Shown: positions 49,099 through 59,248 of the stretch, in pieces
How positions within the stretch are numbered: the first letter of the stretch is position 1
How the letters are laid out: every line of letters starts with the position of its first letter
Made by a program: the position numbers and the translations under genes
Source of the DNA: Nonlabens sp.
GTDB taxonomy: Bacteria > Bacteroidota > Bacteroidia > Flavobacteriales > Flavobacteriaceae
Assembly: GCF_018401815.1 (NCBI RefSeq)
Contig: NZ_JAGYKG010000001.1
Location: forward strand, 372,001 to 436,000
Length of the DNA: 64,000 nucleotides
Direction of reading: 5' to 3'
The notes under the pieces: generated by a model
What the model saw: the letters and a program-made list of their open reading frames with translations, nothing else
Told to the model about the DNA's origin: nothing
Databases searched by the model: none

Positions 49099-51918
49099 TT
49101 AAAATAAATCATATTTAAGACCTATTGTGAACCTTCTGTCATAAAACTCTATCTGTTGCGTGCGATTTCTTACCCCTTGATAGTATCTAAGCGGCTGATT
49201 TGTAATATTTGTAATATCTGAAAACAAGCGTAAATTTTTATTGATGGCAAAAGTCACATTAAAGTCTAAGAAAAATTGCTCGTCATAGTATCTGTCCTCA
49301 AAATCATTACCTCCTAGTTCATCTAGGTATGCGTCAGAATAGTTGGCAGATAGTCTTGCAGTAAATCTTTTATTATCATATCCTAATGATGCGTTAAACA
49401 TATTAGGAGTAGCTCCTGGCAATGCTAAATCACCTCTTTGGTCACCATCTTCATTTCTTATTCCGTTGGCTCTAGAATCTAGGTAAGTATAGTTAAGATA
49501 TATTCCAAAGTTTTTTGCAAATCCAGGTAAAAAATCTAGTTGACGTTGAAAAGCAAATTCAGCTCCTACAACATAAGCGTCATCACCGTTTTGAGGTTGA
49601 AAGGTTTCAAAACCTTCATTAACTTCACCTGCAGCTACCTCGCCTATTTGTGTGTAAACAAAATTATTAATGCGCTTATAAAAAACACCTCCAGAAAGAA
49701 TACCTACATTATCAAAATAATGCTCTGCCATCAAATCAAAGTTCATAGAAGTAGTTGGGTCTAATTCAGAATTTCCTAAGACTACCTCTCTGTCATCTAC
49801 CAGCACATCTATGGTAGGCACTAGGTCTACATAATTAGGTCTTGCAAGGGTATTGGTCCACGCTAGTCTAAATACCGTATTATCACTCAAATCATATTTT
49901 AAGTGTGCACCTGGTAGAATGTTTACATAAGAACTTTCATCTGTTACCTGACCTAATAGTTCTTCTTCATCAACAATTTGATTTCCTGTAGCAGTTATTG
50001 TAGTAGCTTCTAGACGCACACCAGCGAGAACACTCAGTTTTTCAGACACTTTTTGATTTGCCATTACATAACCAGCATACACATCTTCAGACACATTATA
50101 GTTAGCTCTTAAGTATTCATCAGGTATATCTTCTCTATCAAATAAAGAAGCATTGTTTAAATCTAGGCTTCCCAAAAACCCTGCGGTTGCAAAAGCTCCT
50201 GCGCGGTACTGGCTGCCTGGTAAATATCCAGGGTCTGTATAGTCTCTAGTAGGGACATCTGCCAAAGTATTAAAACCTTGTGGATTTGAATCTGTAGGCT
50301 CAAATTCAAAAAAGTTGTTGTCTCTAAATTTATCTTTTAATCTTAAACGGGTACCAAATTTAAATGTACCATCACCATATCCAAACCAGTCTTGTGGAAT
50401 GGTAAAATTGAGAAAGGCATTAACATCTTCTTCTTCTGTATATTGGTTCTCTTCAGAAATGGAATTTAAGTTAAATCGATCCAGAGTTACCTGACTGGCA
50501 GTAGTAGGCCTGAATGAAGGAAATCTAGGGTTACCAAAATCACCAAATAAATCAATATTACTTCCTGTTCTATAGGATGCATACCTTTCATTGTTTCGCT
50601 CTTCAGAAGCTTTTGCTACAGAGGTCATCCATTCCATTTGAACATTTCCAAATAAATGCTCTCCAGACAGGGTAAAGTTATACATTCTTTGATCTTCTAG
50701 CCTAGTGTTTTTACGTCTATCATCGTCTATACCACCTTTAGTCTGGCGGCGCATCCTTCCTGTGTAACCGCTTATATTTTCTGTACCACTATCAAAAACT
50801 GGTTCAATATTATCATAACGCAGCCTGAACCTGTTCTCTCTATCATCCCGCCAGTTATACATAGATTTAAAGAATATTTTATTATTAGCATTAAAGGCAT
50901 AATCAAAATTTGCTGAAAAACTTCTTCTTATACGTTGTACTAAATAAACACGAATATCGCTTTCCTCTAGATAAGGATTAACGGTAATATCTTCACCAGT
51001 AAGTGGACTTTCAGCTTCATTAACCCAAACTCCTTCTACGTTATCAGATCCAAAATCATTATCATTTATTGACGCAGATACCATCCAGCCAAATTTTTTG
51101 TCTTTTGAGCGATCTCCTAAAATAAAAGATCCAGTAAGTATGCGCTTGTTAGTTAAAAAGTTAACACCTGATCCGGCAGTGGCAGATAGTCTAAATTTTT
51201 GTGGTGAAGACCTCGTGATCAAATTTACCGATCCTCCCAGTGCGTCGCCATCCATATCTGGTGTTACGGCTTTATTTACCTCTATAGTCTGAATCATGTC
51301 AGATGGTATCAAGTCCATCTGTACATTTCTGTTATCACCCTCAGCCGAGGGTATTCTACTACCATTTAAAGTCACACTATTCAATTGTGGGGCCAGACCT
51401 CGCACAATAATATTTCTGGATTCACCTTGGTCTACTTGCATAGTAATCCCCGGTATTCTTCGCATAGCATCACCTATATTTGCATCAGGAAACTTACCTA
51501 TCTGGTCTGTAGACACTATATTGGTAACGTTTATTTTATTGCGTTGTGTGTTTAAAGCTTTGGCCTGACTGTTTAAAGAAAAGCCGGTGACCATAACCTC
51601 ATCTAGTTGCTCGGCATCTTCTAATAAATTGATATTTGAAACTTGGGTTTTTCCAGCTTCTATAGTTACGGTTATTTTTACATCTTTAAAACCTAGGTAC
51701 TGGATGAATACTTCATGGGTACCCTCGATGACATTATATATGATATATTCTCCATTGGCATCACTTACCGCACCCTTATTTAAAGATGGAATATAAACAT
51801 TTGCACCAGGCACAAAAAGGCCATAACCATCAGTAATTACACCTTTTAAATTTCCTGTTTGAGCAATGGTTGTAACTGTCACTAAAAACAGTAAAAGAAT
51901 TAATAATTTTGTTTTCAT
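49099..51918 (-). CDS. TonB-dependent outer-membrane receptor with carboxypeptidase-like N-domain
   Basis: A 939-residue outer-membrane importer. Signal peptide (ending TIAQ), a CarboxypepD_reg-like domain (about 22-105, GNLKGVITDGYGLFVPGANV), plug domain (about 125-235, GKFPDANIGDAMRRIPGI and NIIVRGLAPQLNSVTLNG), then a 22-strand-type barrel ending in Phe (RFTIGLKYDLF). It belongs to the TonB-Caulobacter-like group rather than SusC: no SusD partner follows. The neighbouring phytase suggests uptake linked to organic phosphate (inference). Confidence 0.9.
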   Translation of the reverse strand: MKTKLLILLLFLVTVTTIAQTGNLKGVITDGYGLFVPGANVYIPSLNKGAVSDANGEYIIYNVIEGTHEVFIQYLGFKDVKITVTIEAGKTQVSNINLLEDAEQLDEVMVTGFSLNSQAKALNTQRNKINVTNIVSTDQIGKFPDANIGDAMRRIPGITMQVDQGESRNIIVRGLAPQLNSVTLNGSRIPSAEGDNRNVQMDLIPSDMIQTIEVNKAVTPDMDGDALGGSVNLITRSSPQKFRLSATAGSGVNFLTNKRILTGSFILGDRSKDKKFGWMVSASINDNDFGSDNVEGVWVNEAESPLTGEDITVNPYLEESDIRVYLVQRIRRSFSANFDYAFNANNKIFFKSMYNWRDDRENRFRLRYDNIEPVFDSGTENISGYTGRMRRQTKGGIDDDRRKNTRLEDQRMYNFTLSGEHLFGNVQMEWMTSVAKASEERNNERYASYRTGSNIDLFGDFGNPRFPSFRPTTASQVTLDRFNLNSISEENQYTEEEDVNAFLNFTIPQDWFGYGDGTFKFGTRLRLKDKFRDNNFFEFEPTDSNPQGFNTLADVPTRDYTDPGYLPGSQYRAGAFATAGFLGSLDLNNASLFDREDIPDEYLRANYNVSEDVYAGYVMANQKVSEKLSVLAGVRLEATTITATGNQIVDEEELLGQVTDESSYVNILPGAHLKYDLSDNTVFRLAWTNTLARPNYVDLVPTIDVLVDDREVVLGNSELDPTTSMNFDLMAEHYFDNVGILSGGVFYKRINNFVYTQIGEVAAGEVNEGFETFQPQNGDDAYVVGAEFAFQRQLDFLPGFAKNFGIYLNYTYLDSRANGIRNEDGDQRGDLALPGATPNMFNASLGYDNKRFTARLSANYSDAYLDELGGNDFEDRYYDEQFFLDFNVTFAINKNLRLFSDITNITNQPLRYYQGVRNRTQQIEFYDRRFTIGLKYDLF

Positions 51919-52086
51919 AATATAGAGTGATTGTTTAAAACAAAACTATAGGCTTATGATTAAAGGTAGGTTAGGCTAATTTTATTTGTTCTTTACTACA
52001 ATGTTAACTAATTTTTTAAAAAGATCTATTTGTGAAATAATTGTGAACTAAGGTTGCGTCACTGATTTAACTAGTGTGGTAAAAGC

Positions 52087-52911
52087 TTATTTAGAAAAAA
52101 CCTCTTTGAATTGATAAAAGAAACGATTTATTAAACGTAAATCCTAAGTTACAGTTTCTGCAATGACGCTGGTTTCTTGTTGCAATTGTATTTCCTTTTT
52201 GTAAGACGTTATCAAAGTATCTTGCAGGGAAACTTGTACATAATAAAATCCATCGGCATCTGGTACCTGGGAAATGGTAGCTACTTTTCCTTCCAGCACA
52301 CCTAACTCTGTTACTGGGAAGTTTTGCAGTTTTAAAAAGGTTTTTGGTCCTGCTTGTATTTTACCAGAATTTAATACTGGTGTTTTAAGAATAGCGATGT
52401 AAGATTGATCGTCTTCTGGAAAGACGGTAAATAAAAGATCTCCTTGCGCCACTTGTTGGTTTTCGCTCCAGTTTTGGGTATAGCTCAACCTGCCCTTTAA
52501 GCTCGCTCTTAAAATGTACAATTGCTCGTAATTACGCACGGCCTTTTGGAGTTGAGTAAAGGATTGGATCACCGATTTATACAATTGCAACTCTTCTTTG
52601 GTACGGTTGATTTTAATTTCTTCTAGCGAGCTGGAGGTATTGCTCAACTGATTCCTGAGCTGGGAAATGCTCGCACCAACACTTTGATAAGCCCTTTCGT
52701 TTTGCGCATATTCCAGTTGTTTTAACTCGTACTCTTGAGCCGACACCACTCCTTTTTCAAAAAGTGCTTTGCTGCGATCCAGTTCTTTCTTTTTAAAGTC
52801 CAACTCTGTTTTTTGTATCCGCTTTCGCGAAAGCGAATTGCAGCTATCTCTTTCTTCACTCATTGATTGCTGAAATCGATCGCTATGTGAATGCTCAAGG
52901 GGATACAACAC
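52087..52911 (-). pseudogene. HlyD-family secretion adaptor remnant with an amber codon
   Basis: The frame encodes the coiled-coil and beta-barrel part of a type I secretion membrane-fusion protein: ELDFKKKELDRSKALFEKGV, SAQEYELKQLEYAQ, LSYTQNWSENQQVAQGDLLF, then VSLQDTLITSYKKEIQLQQE. It stops at TAG (52146-52144) after ETVT, but the same frame continues DLRLINRFFYQFKEVFSK to a natural TAA at 52089-52087, as HlyD C-termini do. The N-terminal TM and lipoyl half are missing, and no partner ABC transporter is nearby. Palindrome copy 16 encodes NSLSRKR at the truncated end. Confidence 0.8.
52820..52835. repeat. Iterated palindrome copy 16 (in pseudogene, LSRKR)
   Basis: Exact 16-mer near the truncated 5' end of the HlyD remnant. 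It is the only copy between 46.0 and 60.8 kb. Confidence 0.95.
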
Positions 52912-53222
52912 CCAGTTGTTGTAAACATCAACTCTGCAGTAACTAATGTTTACCGCACCTAATGGTGTAGCTAGTTGATGTACTACCGCAGCTGCGAATC
53001 TTACTTCTTCATGTAATTGATCTGAAAATTAATTTCACAAGGAGTGAACTCCTACTGTTTATGTATTTGATATGAGGTATTGTTTGAAGGTGTTCTGTTG
53101 TTGAATGACGCCTATAGATTTTGGCAGATTTCAAGCAATTAAAGATCTGCCAAATTGAACATAGTATAGGTTTTCAGACGATTCAAAAAATACGTTAATG
53201 TTTGCATTAAAATTAAAAAAAC
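52912..53222. other. Gene-free stretch (311 bp) upstream of the HlyD remnant
   Basis: The HlyD frame stays open upstream of 52911 to about 53027 without family similarity, which looks like unrelated sequence joined to the truncated gene. Nothing else is recognisable. Confidence 0.4.
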
Positions 53223-53891
53223 TTAGATGCTCTTCATTTCAATTTCTGATTGAATATTTAGCGTATGAATACCCTTTTCTAAAATCTGAAGAAGTTCCAT
53301 CACTAAAACCGCTTCTTTTTGTTTCTCTAATTGAGAATCTTTAGTTGCTATGGACACCTCATTGATAAGGTCATTAATAAAATCTATATAAAATATTTTT
53401 TGTTCTATTTGTATTTCAAAAAAATCAAATTTTTTATGGCTTGAAGCTTGGTTCCAACTAATTTTATCCTCGATTAACGCTATGTTTTTTTGAAATAATG
53501 CAACACAAGCAACACCACATGCCTCTTCATTAAAAATTTGTTGACCATCCAGTAATAATGTTTTAAATCGGTGCACCAATCTTTTGTCAAATTGCTTGAA
53601 TAAGGTTTGAAAGGAGTCGCATTCCATATCGTGCAACAACCTATTTCTTATCATCATCATCAGTTCAAAGTCCGAATACTCTTCCATCGACAACACCCCA
53701 ATCGCATCTAATAAATCAACTTTATTTTGAAAACTGATTTTTGAATTATTTCTAAAAAGTTTAGTTGTTCTCTTATCACTAAATAGTAGTAAATTCTGAA
53801 TAAGCAAGTTATTGATTGAGCTCTCGATAAATAAAGAGTATTCTAATATTCTGCTCCTTAGATCCATGTTTAGATGTTTTTCTAGACTCAT
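53223..53891 (-). CDS. Hypothetical helical protein with a HEPN-like RNxxxH motif
   Basis: A 222-residue all-helical, soluble protein I do not recognise. The middle resembles HEPN/DUF4145-like proteins: a helix with FIESSINNLLIQNLLLFSD, a helix KVDLLDAIGVLSMEEYSDF, then MMMIRNRLLHDM, where RNRLLH matches the RNase motif RN(x)3H in reduced form. HEPN proteins are often toxins or RNases; no nucleotidyltransferase partner is next to it. It may begin at the second Met (MDLRSRILEY). Confidence 0.55.
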   Translation of the reverse strand: MSLEKHLNMDLRSRILEYSLFIESSINNLLIQNLLLFSDKRTTKLFRNNSKISFQNKVDLLDAIGVLSMEEYSDFELMMMIRNRLLHDMECDSFQTLFKQFDKRLVHRFKTLLLDGQQIFNEEACGVACVALFQKNIALIEDKISWNQASSHKKFDFFEIQIEQKIFYIDFINDLINEVSIATKDSQLEKQKEAVLVMELLQILEKGIHTLNIQSEIEMKSI

Positions 53892-54321
53892 TTAGTTTGT
53901 TTTATAGGTTGATTGTTTGCTATGTTATTCTAAAAGTAGGTTTTTACTTACAATTTTATTACGGGAAACCGTAAAACAAGTGCTTTTAATTAGAATTTCA
54001 AGCTTTCGTTAAACATAAGTGCATTTATCTGTCCTTTCACCGATTAATTTTAAAAGTGAAAATGGTATAACCACTATTCATAACATAACATTATTGTAGC
54101 TGGTCAACCTGCAGTGGAGTAGGTTTAAAATATCATTTAAGGAACCACGGAAAACCTCATGAATGGGTTAAGACATAGAGTTGGAAATAAAGGGTTTGTA
54201 GCTTCTTTGAAGCCAGGTGGAGCATGAAGCAAAAACACACCGGATATAGCCAATCAAGATGAAAATGGGTTAAAAGGGAGCAGTAGCGGTTACTAGTAGA
54301 AATTATTAATAGAAATCTGGA
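53892..54321. other. Gene-free stretch (430 bp)
   Basis: No convincing ORF. A small hairpin (ttacgg-gaaa-ccgtaa, about 53959) lies upstream of the HEPN-like gene. The part 54110-54290 is richer in G than its surroundings but translates to nothing recognisable. Confidence 0.5.
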
Positions 54322-55089
54322 TTACTGTTCATTAGATTCTTTAACTAAAGACAAGTTAAATAAGTCGTAGCCGATTCCAAATCCGAACCACATATTACCA
54401 TTACTTTTCCATTGATAATTACTTTGATTATTGATATTGTCAACACCCATATAGACCCCAGCCTGAACTTTATTGTATTGCAGCATGATCCCTGTCAAAA
54501 ATGTTATTGTAGATACATCTTGCGCTTCGTCATCTTCAAGTCCAAGTGAATTACTGGTATTAAGACCCACGGTTCCAATACCTGCCCCAATTTGCCAATT
54601 AATAGAAACATTATTGGTGTAAGCAAAAGACCAATTTAATGTAGAATTAAAATTGAATTCGGTATCGAACGTAAATTCATTTTGAGGCCGAGCTTTAAAT
54701 GGCAGTGTCAATAACCCGATACTTAATCGCTCCCTAGGTTCGGACAGGATCGCATTCGCATCAAAATCAGCCCTGTCAATCGTATAAATTTTATAATTAT
54801 AAATTTCACTTAAATCTTTTTTCCCTCGTTCCTTTTGTTTGCTGGAAAGGTTACCAAAATTTAGCGCTTGAAGTTTGACGACGCTATCGTTTTTGCTAAC
54901 CACTTTAAACTTGATACCTGATTGAAGAAAATCAGCGTTGTTCGTCCATCTCTCATCTGATATCAAGGATTGTACCTTTGTAACAGATGTAGGCACATCA
55001 AGCCGTACTATGTCGCCTTTTTCTTGTGCAGTCGTGAATAAACTAATAAGAGCAACAATAAACAAAAAAATAATTTTAAAATTTTTCAT
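54322..55089 (-). CDS. Exported protein with C-terminal beta-strand region, unknown function
   Basis: A 255-residue protein with a signal peptide (LISLFTTAQ). The second half has alternating aromatic/polar strands (NWQIGAGIGTVGL, MLQYNKVQAGVYMGVD, WFGFGIGYDLFNLSLV) suggestive of a small outer-membrane barrel. No family recognised. Long empty regions on both sides. Confidence 0.6.
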   Translation of the reverse strand: MKNFKIIFLFIVALISLFTTAQEKGDIVRLDVPTSVTKVQSLISDERWTNNADFLQSGIKFKVVSKNDSVVKLQALNFGNLSSKQKERGKKDLSEIYNYKIYTIDRADFDANAILSEPRERLSIGLLTLPFKARPQNEFTFDTEFNFNSTLNWSFAYTNNVSINWQIGAGIGTVGLNTSNSLGLEDDEAQDVSTITFLTGIMLQYNKVQAGVYMGVDNINNQSNYQWKSNGNMWFGFGIGYDLFNLSLVKESNEQ

Positions 55090-55622
55090 ATGCTGTTAAT
55101 ATTAAATGAGCTTTTAAGTAGTTCTATCAGTGAACTAGTATAGCACTGCTATTCGGGGAGTATCAATTGACTATTCTGATGAATGCTGGACAGATGTTGC
55201 TTACTTCTCTTTATAGTTGATTTCCTGGTTCCAAGTAAAAAAAGGGATGGCCTTCGCTACAGTACTTGAACCGTTCATTTTAGAACACAATGCCACTCTG
55301 ATATGTATCGTCCAAACACAAGCAATGCGAACCCTTCTTTAAAATTCGCAACACTAAAAATCACTAACACTCAACGCAATAATACCCTAAAGTACTTATT
55401 ATCATTTATATACACAAGAAAAGTTACAAAATACGTGATCTAAAGCTCCCTATTGTTAACCGCCATTCTTTCTACAGCTGCTTCAAAAAACTCAAAAAAA
55501 TACGCGTTAACAATCACAACAATACTAATGATACGCAGGAACACCCTGTACTTCCAAACAATGCAGGTGACCGACAAAATTACAGGGGCATCCCATTATA
55601 TAGGAACCGGTGTTGATTTTTT
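55090..55622. other. Gene-free stretch (533 bp)
   Basis: No ORF or hairpin that I can support; possibly decayed sequence. Confidence 0.5.
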
Positions 55623-55976
55623 TTAATTATCAAATTTGTTTTTAATCGCTTTTTCTACTCTAAAAAATAATATCACCACCATAAAGATGATAAAAGAAAG
55701 ACCTAGAAAGATTCCTAGCATATCATTTGTATTGATTAGAAAGCCGAGAAACCCGCTACATATTAAGCCAATCGATAGTTTCAGCATTTCTATCGAAGAA
55801 AATTTTTGAGCAAAATCCCATCTTTGCTGATTTTTCATCGAACTATTGGTTCGATACCCATAAAGAGCGTTTATTTTTTTAGGTGGAAATTGATGCATTA
55901 ATAATCCAGCCACTAAAAAAATCACCCCGGCTGAAATAGGAATTAAAATAAGCGGGTTTTGGTCTAGCATGTCCAT
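55623..55976 (-). CDS. SdpI-family membrane protein
   Basis: A 117-residue protein with three hydrophobic segments and the SdpI family block PPKKINALYGYRTNSSMKNQ. In Bacillus SdpI gives immunity to the SdpC toxin; the many SdpI homologues outside Bacillus are uncharacterised. No toxin gene is seen beside it. Confidence 0.75.
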   Translation of the reverse strand: MDMLDQNPLILIPISAGVIFLVAGLLMHQFPPKKINALYGYRTNSSMKNQQRWDFAQKFSSIEMLKLSIGLICSGFLGFLINTNDMLGIFLGLSFIIFMVVILFFRVEKAIKNKFDN

Positions 55977-56298
55977 TCTAATAACTACGTTACTTTAAAT
56001 TAATCAAAATTTAAAATTAATAACATCGGTTGTATAAACCCCTTGGTTTTAGAAAAGATCACAAATTTAGGTGATTTCAGTGCTGTTGTAAAATGAATAG
56101 ACATTCCATATAATCAAGTCCTCTCAGAAAAAAAATAGCAGATTTAAAGAAAAACAACCTTTTAAATGTATCTTTATATCAGTTGGTTTTCAGATAGATA
56201 CATATTAATATCATAGAATTAAAGATTTCAACGACAATGACACAAGATGATTCCCTATCATTTTCTATAAAAAATACAAATCTAAAAATGACTGGAAT

Positions 56299-58083
56299 AT
56301 GGGAGGTGATAGAAAAATTATTGGAATTTTTTTGCTTTTTTTTGGTTGTTATTTTGCTTGTGGACAAGAGCAAGAGTATACTTTAAAAAATAAATCATTT
56401 GATGAATTATTTACAGCTACAAGTAAAACGAAATCTTTTGATCTAGCAAATAAAGTCGAAAACCAACTAATTCAAAAATTAAAAATTGAAAATAACTTTA
56501 AATTTCAAATAGATGGCTACCATACTCAAGCAATCATCAGAAATGATAAGTCCATATGGCGTTTTTGTGAGCGCGTGATCAACTTAATCAAGTTGAAAAC
56601 AGGTATCGTATACCCAAGAGAAGCCTATCTACTAAAAGCCGATTATTTTTTTAACAACAGTATTTTGGATAAGGCCTTAAAAAATTATTTAAAAGTTTCC
56701 TTTTATTCTCAAATGAACAATGATCCGGAAAATATAATAAAATCAAAATATGATATCGAGACATTAAAAAGAAGAATTAATGAAACGGAAGAAGTATTAA
56801 GCCTGTATAAGGAAAGTTGTAAGTATTTGTTCACCACAGAAAATAAAATCGATACGCCATTATACTTTACTGTTCTAGCTGCAATAGCAAGCGTATATAA
56901 CTACTTAGGACAACATGATTATTCTTCACATTATAATAAATTAGGCCATTTCAAGGCACTTAAGGATGAAAAAGAATCGCATACTGAGTATTTTGCACTT
57001 AACCAAGGAGCGTCTTTATATCATATGAGCCAACCATATCAAGAAGGGATTGATAGCCTAGCAAAAGACCTGCCATATTACGAAAGGAACGCGAAACAGA
57101 CGAACCTATCTCTTGCTTATTATTATTGCGCAAAATCTTATTCCCATCTAGGCCAATTTGAAAAGTCAATAAACTACTATAAAAAAGTGGATACTATTTT
57201 TCAAATAAAAAGGAGTATTGATCCAATTTCTATAGCATCTTATCATGAATTGATTCAATATTATAAAAATAAAAATGACCTAGAAAATGAATTATTATAT
57301 GTAAATCAATTAATTCAAGTAAATCGTGTATTGCAAAATGAAAATCTTTCTTTAAGTAAAGACATGTCAAAAGAATACGATATCCCTCAATTAAAATCTG
57401 AGAAAGAGCAAATTGTAAAACAGATGTACACTAACGATGCTTCTTTTAAACAAGTTCTCGCAACAGGGTTTATCATGTTATTCATTAGCCTTAACGTTCT
57501 CGTATATCAGTACCAGAAAAAAAATAGTTACAAAAAGAAGTTTGAGGCTTTAATGAATCCTATAGAAAAAAAGGCGCACGCGATAAAAATTGGGAAGAAA
57601 GGGAAGCAATTCAGAGAAACTATAAATAAGGGGGTCCGTAAGAAGTTAGCAAAAGAAAAATCTTTAGATATTTCTCCAGAAATAGTAGCTAGTATTTTAG
57701 AGGGTTTAAAATTATTTGAACAAGAACAACAATTTTTATCGGACACAATAACACTTCACTCCCTAGCCAAAAAGTTACATACCAATAGCAACTACTTATC
57801 AAGAGTTGTGAATACTTACAAAAAAAAATCTTTTGCAAATTACTTAAATCTGTTACGAATCAAACACTTTATACGATATGCTAAAAAAGACCCCGATGTA
57901 AGGAAGTTTACAATTAAGGCTATTGCAAGTGAAGTAGGATTCCGAAATACAGAGTCCTTTTCTAAAGCCTTTTTTAAATATAAAAGGATTAGGCCCTCCT
58001 ATTTCCTTCAAGGACTACAAAAAAAATCAAAAAACTTAGTCCTTAAACAGAAACATCCCAATAGAACCATAGTTAGCAGATAA
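56299..58083 (+). CDS. TPR - transmembrane - AraC-type transcription regulator
   Basis: A 594-residue one-component regulator. N-terminal signal/TM (IGIFLLFFGCYFACGQ), about 350 residues of TPR-like helices on the periplasmic side (e.g. SHLGQFEKSINYYKKVDTI), a membrane segment (about 385-405), then a cytoplasmic AraC HTH: SLAKKLHTNSNYLSRVVNTY and IKAIASEVGFRNTESFSKAF. This layout is typical of Bacteroidota. Its target may be a neighbour, but no operator is apparent. Confidence 0.85.
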   Translation: MGGDRKIIGIFLLFFGCYFACGQEQEYTLKNKSFDELFTATSKTKSFDLANKVENQLIQKLKIENNFKFQIDGYHTQAIIRNDKSIWRFCERVINLIKLKTGIVYPREAYLLKADYFFNNSILDKALKNYLKVSFYSQMNNDPENIIKSKYDIETLKRRINETEEVLSLYKESCKYLFTTENKIDTPLYFTVLAAIASVYNYLGQHDYSSHYNKLGHFKALKDEKESHTEYFALNQGASLYHMSQPYQEGIDSLAKDLPYYERNAKQTNLSLAYYYCAKSYSHLGQFEKSINYYKKVDTIFQIKRSIDPISIASYHELIQYYKNKNDLENELLYVNQLIQVNRVLQNENLSLSKDMSKEYDIPQLKSEKEQIVKQMYTNDASFKQVLATGFIMLFISLNVLVYQYQKKNSYKKKFEALMNPIEKKAHAIKIGKKGKQFRETINKGVRKKLAKEKSLDISPEIVASILEGLKLFEQEQQFLSDTITLHSLAKKLHTNSNYLSRVVNTYKKKSFANYLNLLRIKHFIRYAKKDPDVRKFTIKAIASEVGFRNTESFSKAFFKYKRIRPSYFLQGLQKKSKNLVLKQKHPNRTIVSR

Positions 58084-58604
58084 ATTTTTAGAAATGTTTA
58101 TTATAAGTTATTGCGATTCATTGCGATGGTTGATGCACTTCTCTTTTTAAAAGGATGGCCATTAGCCATTTTTATAAGCATTCTTTCAAGTACCAGTATC
58201 TTCCTAATATATCCTGCGCTAAGTCATTTTTCACATCTTATTATAGCGTTAACTTGTTCCTCATTTCATTAGGTAGATGGCTCAGAAGCACCTTTTTAAA
58301 TCGCAACACTCAATTAAGTGATCTTTTAAAATGGGCTGCAACGTTAGTGTTCTTAGGATGCCTTGCTCCCTTTGTAAACAAGTTAAAAAATAGTATACAA
58401 CTATAGAGATACTTCTTAAGAGCATTGAAAACACCTGAGATACGTGTGACACAATTTAAAATTAATAACCAAATGACTAGGTAGAAAAATTTTGAAGAGT
58501 GGCTAGTCATAATTAGAAAGTAGGCTCTCAAATATTGAAGAGCTTGCTTTGCATCCACCTTGCTCCAATTAAAAATCTTGTGAATAATCACTTAAAAAGC
58601 TATT
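58084..58604. other. Gene-poor stretch (521 bp) with a possible terminator and a short ORF
   Basis: A small hairpin ATGGC-catta-GCCAT followed by T5 (58155-58173) could terminate the AraC gene. An 83-codon frame (58155-58406) has a C-terminal part (LGRWLRSTFLNRN...LLKWAATLVFLGCLAPF) faintly like the end of a LysE-type exporter; if real it is a fragment. I do not call it a gene. Confidence 0.35.
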
Positions 58605-59120
58605 ATGAAAACAATCACAATCATTGCGGTACTTATGATCTCATTACTCAGTACGGCACAATTTGGTATCTCTTTACAAAAAAAAGAGCAGTTTCTTATT
58701 TCTACACATGTAGATGTAGGTGCTAGTATTGGAGAAAACGGCATGAATCAGGTATTAGAATTTGAATATACAGGAGCCTTTGGTTATGTAAAAGGCGGTT
58801 TTGAATACTTTTTAGGAACACCAGTAACTGATTATTATGAATGGCATGGCGCATTTGGCTTCAATATAGTGTCTGGTTATAACGAATTATTCCGTTTCTA
58901 TAGCGGTATCAGGCTAGGTCGTATCTATAGACCTGATTATGGGGAAGCTGCCTTCTACGGTTTTGAACTTGGTGGTACTATCAAATTAAATAACAATTTA
59001 CGACTGGGTTTAAGGGTTACCTCTGATAAACGCACTGATCAAGATTTACTGAATGACCCTATATTTTGGAGAAATAGTGGTTTTGTCTCAATGACATGGA
59101 CTGTAAAGAACTTGAGGTGA
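58605..59120 (+). CDS. Exported beta-barrel-like protein, unknown function
   Basis: A 171-residue protein with a signal peptide (LISLLSTAQ) and about eight amphipathic strands (FGYVKGGFEYFLG, WHGAFGFNIVSGY, FYSGIRLGRIY, AAFYGFELGGTIKL, FVSMTWTVKNL). This suggests a small outer-membrane barrel. No family recognised. Confidence 0.65.
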   Translation: MKTITIIAVLMISLLSTAQFGISLQKKEQFLISTHVDVGASIGENGMNQVLEFEYTGAFGYVKGGFEYFLGTPVTDYYEWHGAFGFNIVSGYNELFRFYSGIRLGRIYRPDYGEAAFYGFELGGTIKLNNNLRLGLRVTSDKRTDQDLLNDPIFWRNSGFVSMTWTVKNLR

Positions 59121-59248
59121 GTTTTCCATGTTTCTATGTGTTAAGAGCATTATTTGAGGAGTTACCTATCAACACTATGGGTATCTATAACGAGCTCTCT
59201 TTTACTGTAGCATAAGTATAGGATGAGCTTCCTTCTTAGTAAAATTAA

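Noticed and set aside
53957..53976. ttacgg-gaaa-ccgtaa hairpin as a structured RNA
   Set aside because: Only six base pairs with no conserved surroundings; probably chance.
58155..58406. 83-codon ORF as a LysE-type exporter fragment
   Set aside because: Only weak resemblance in the last 40 residues, and its ATG lies in a hairpin that looks like a terminator.
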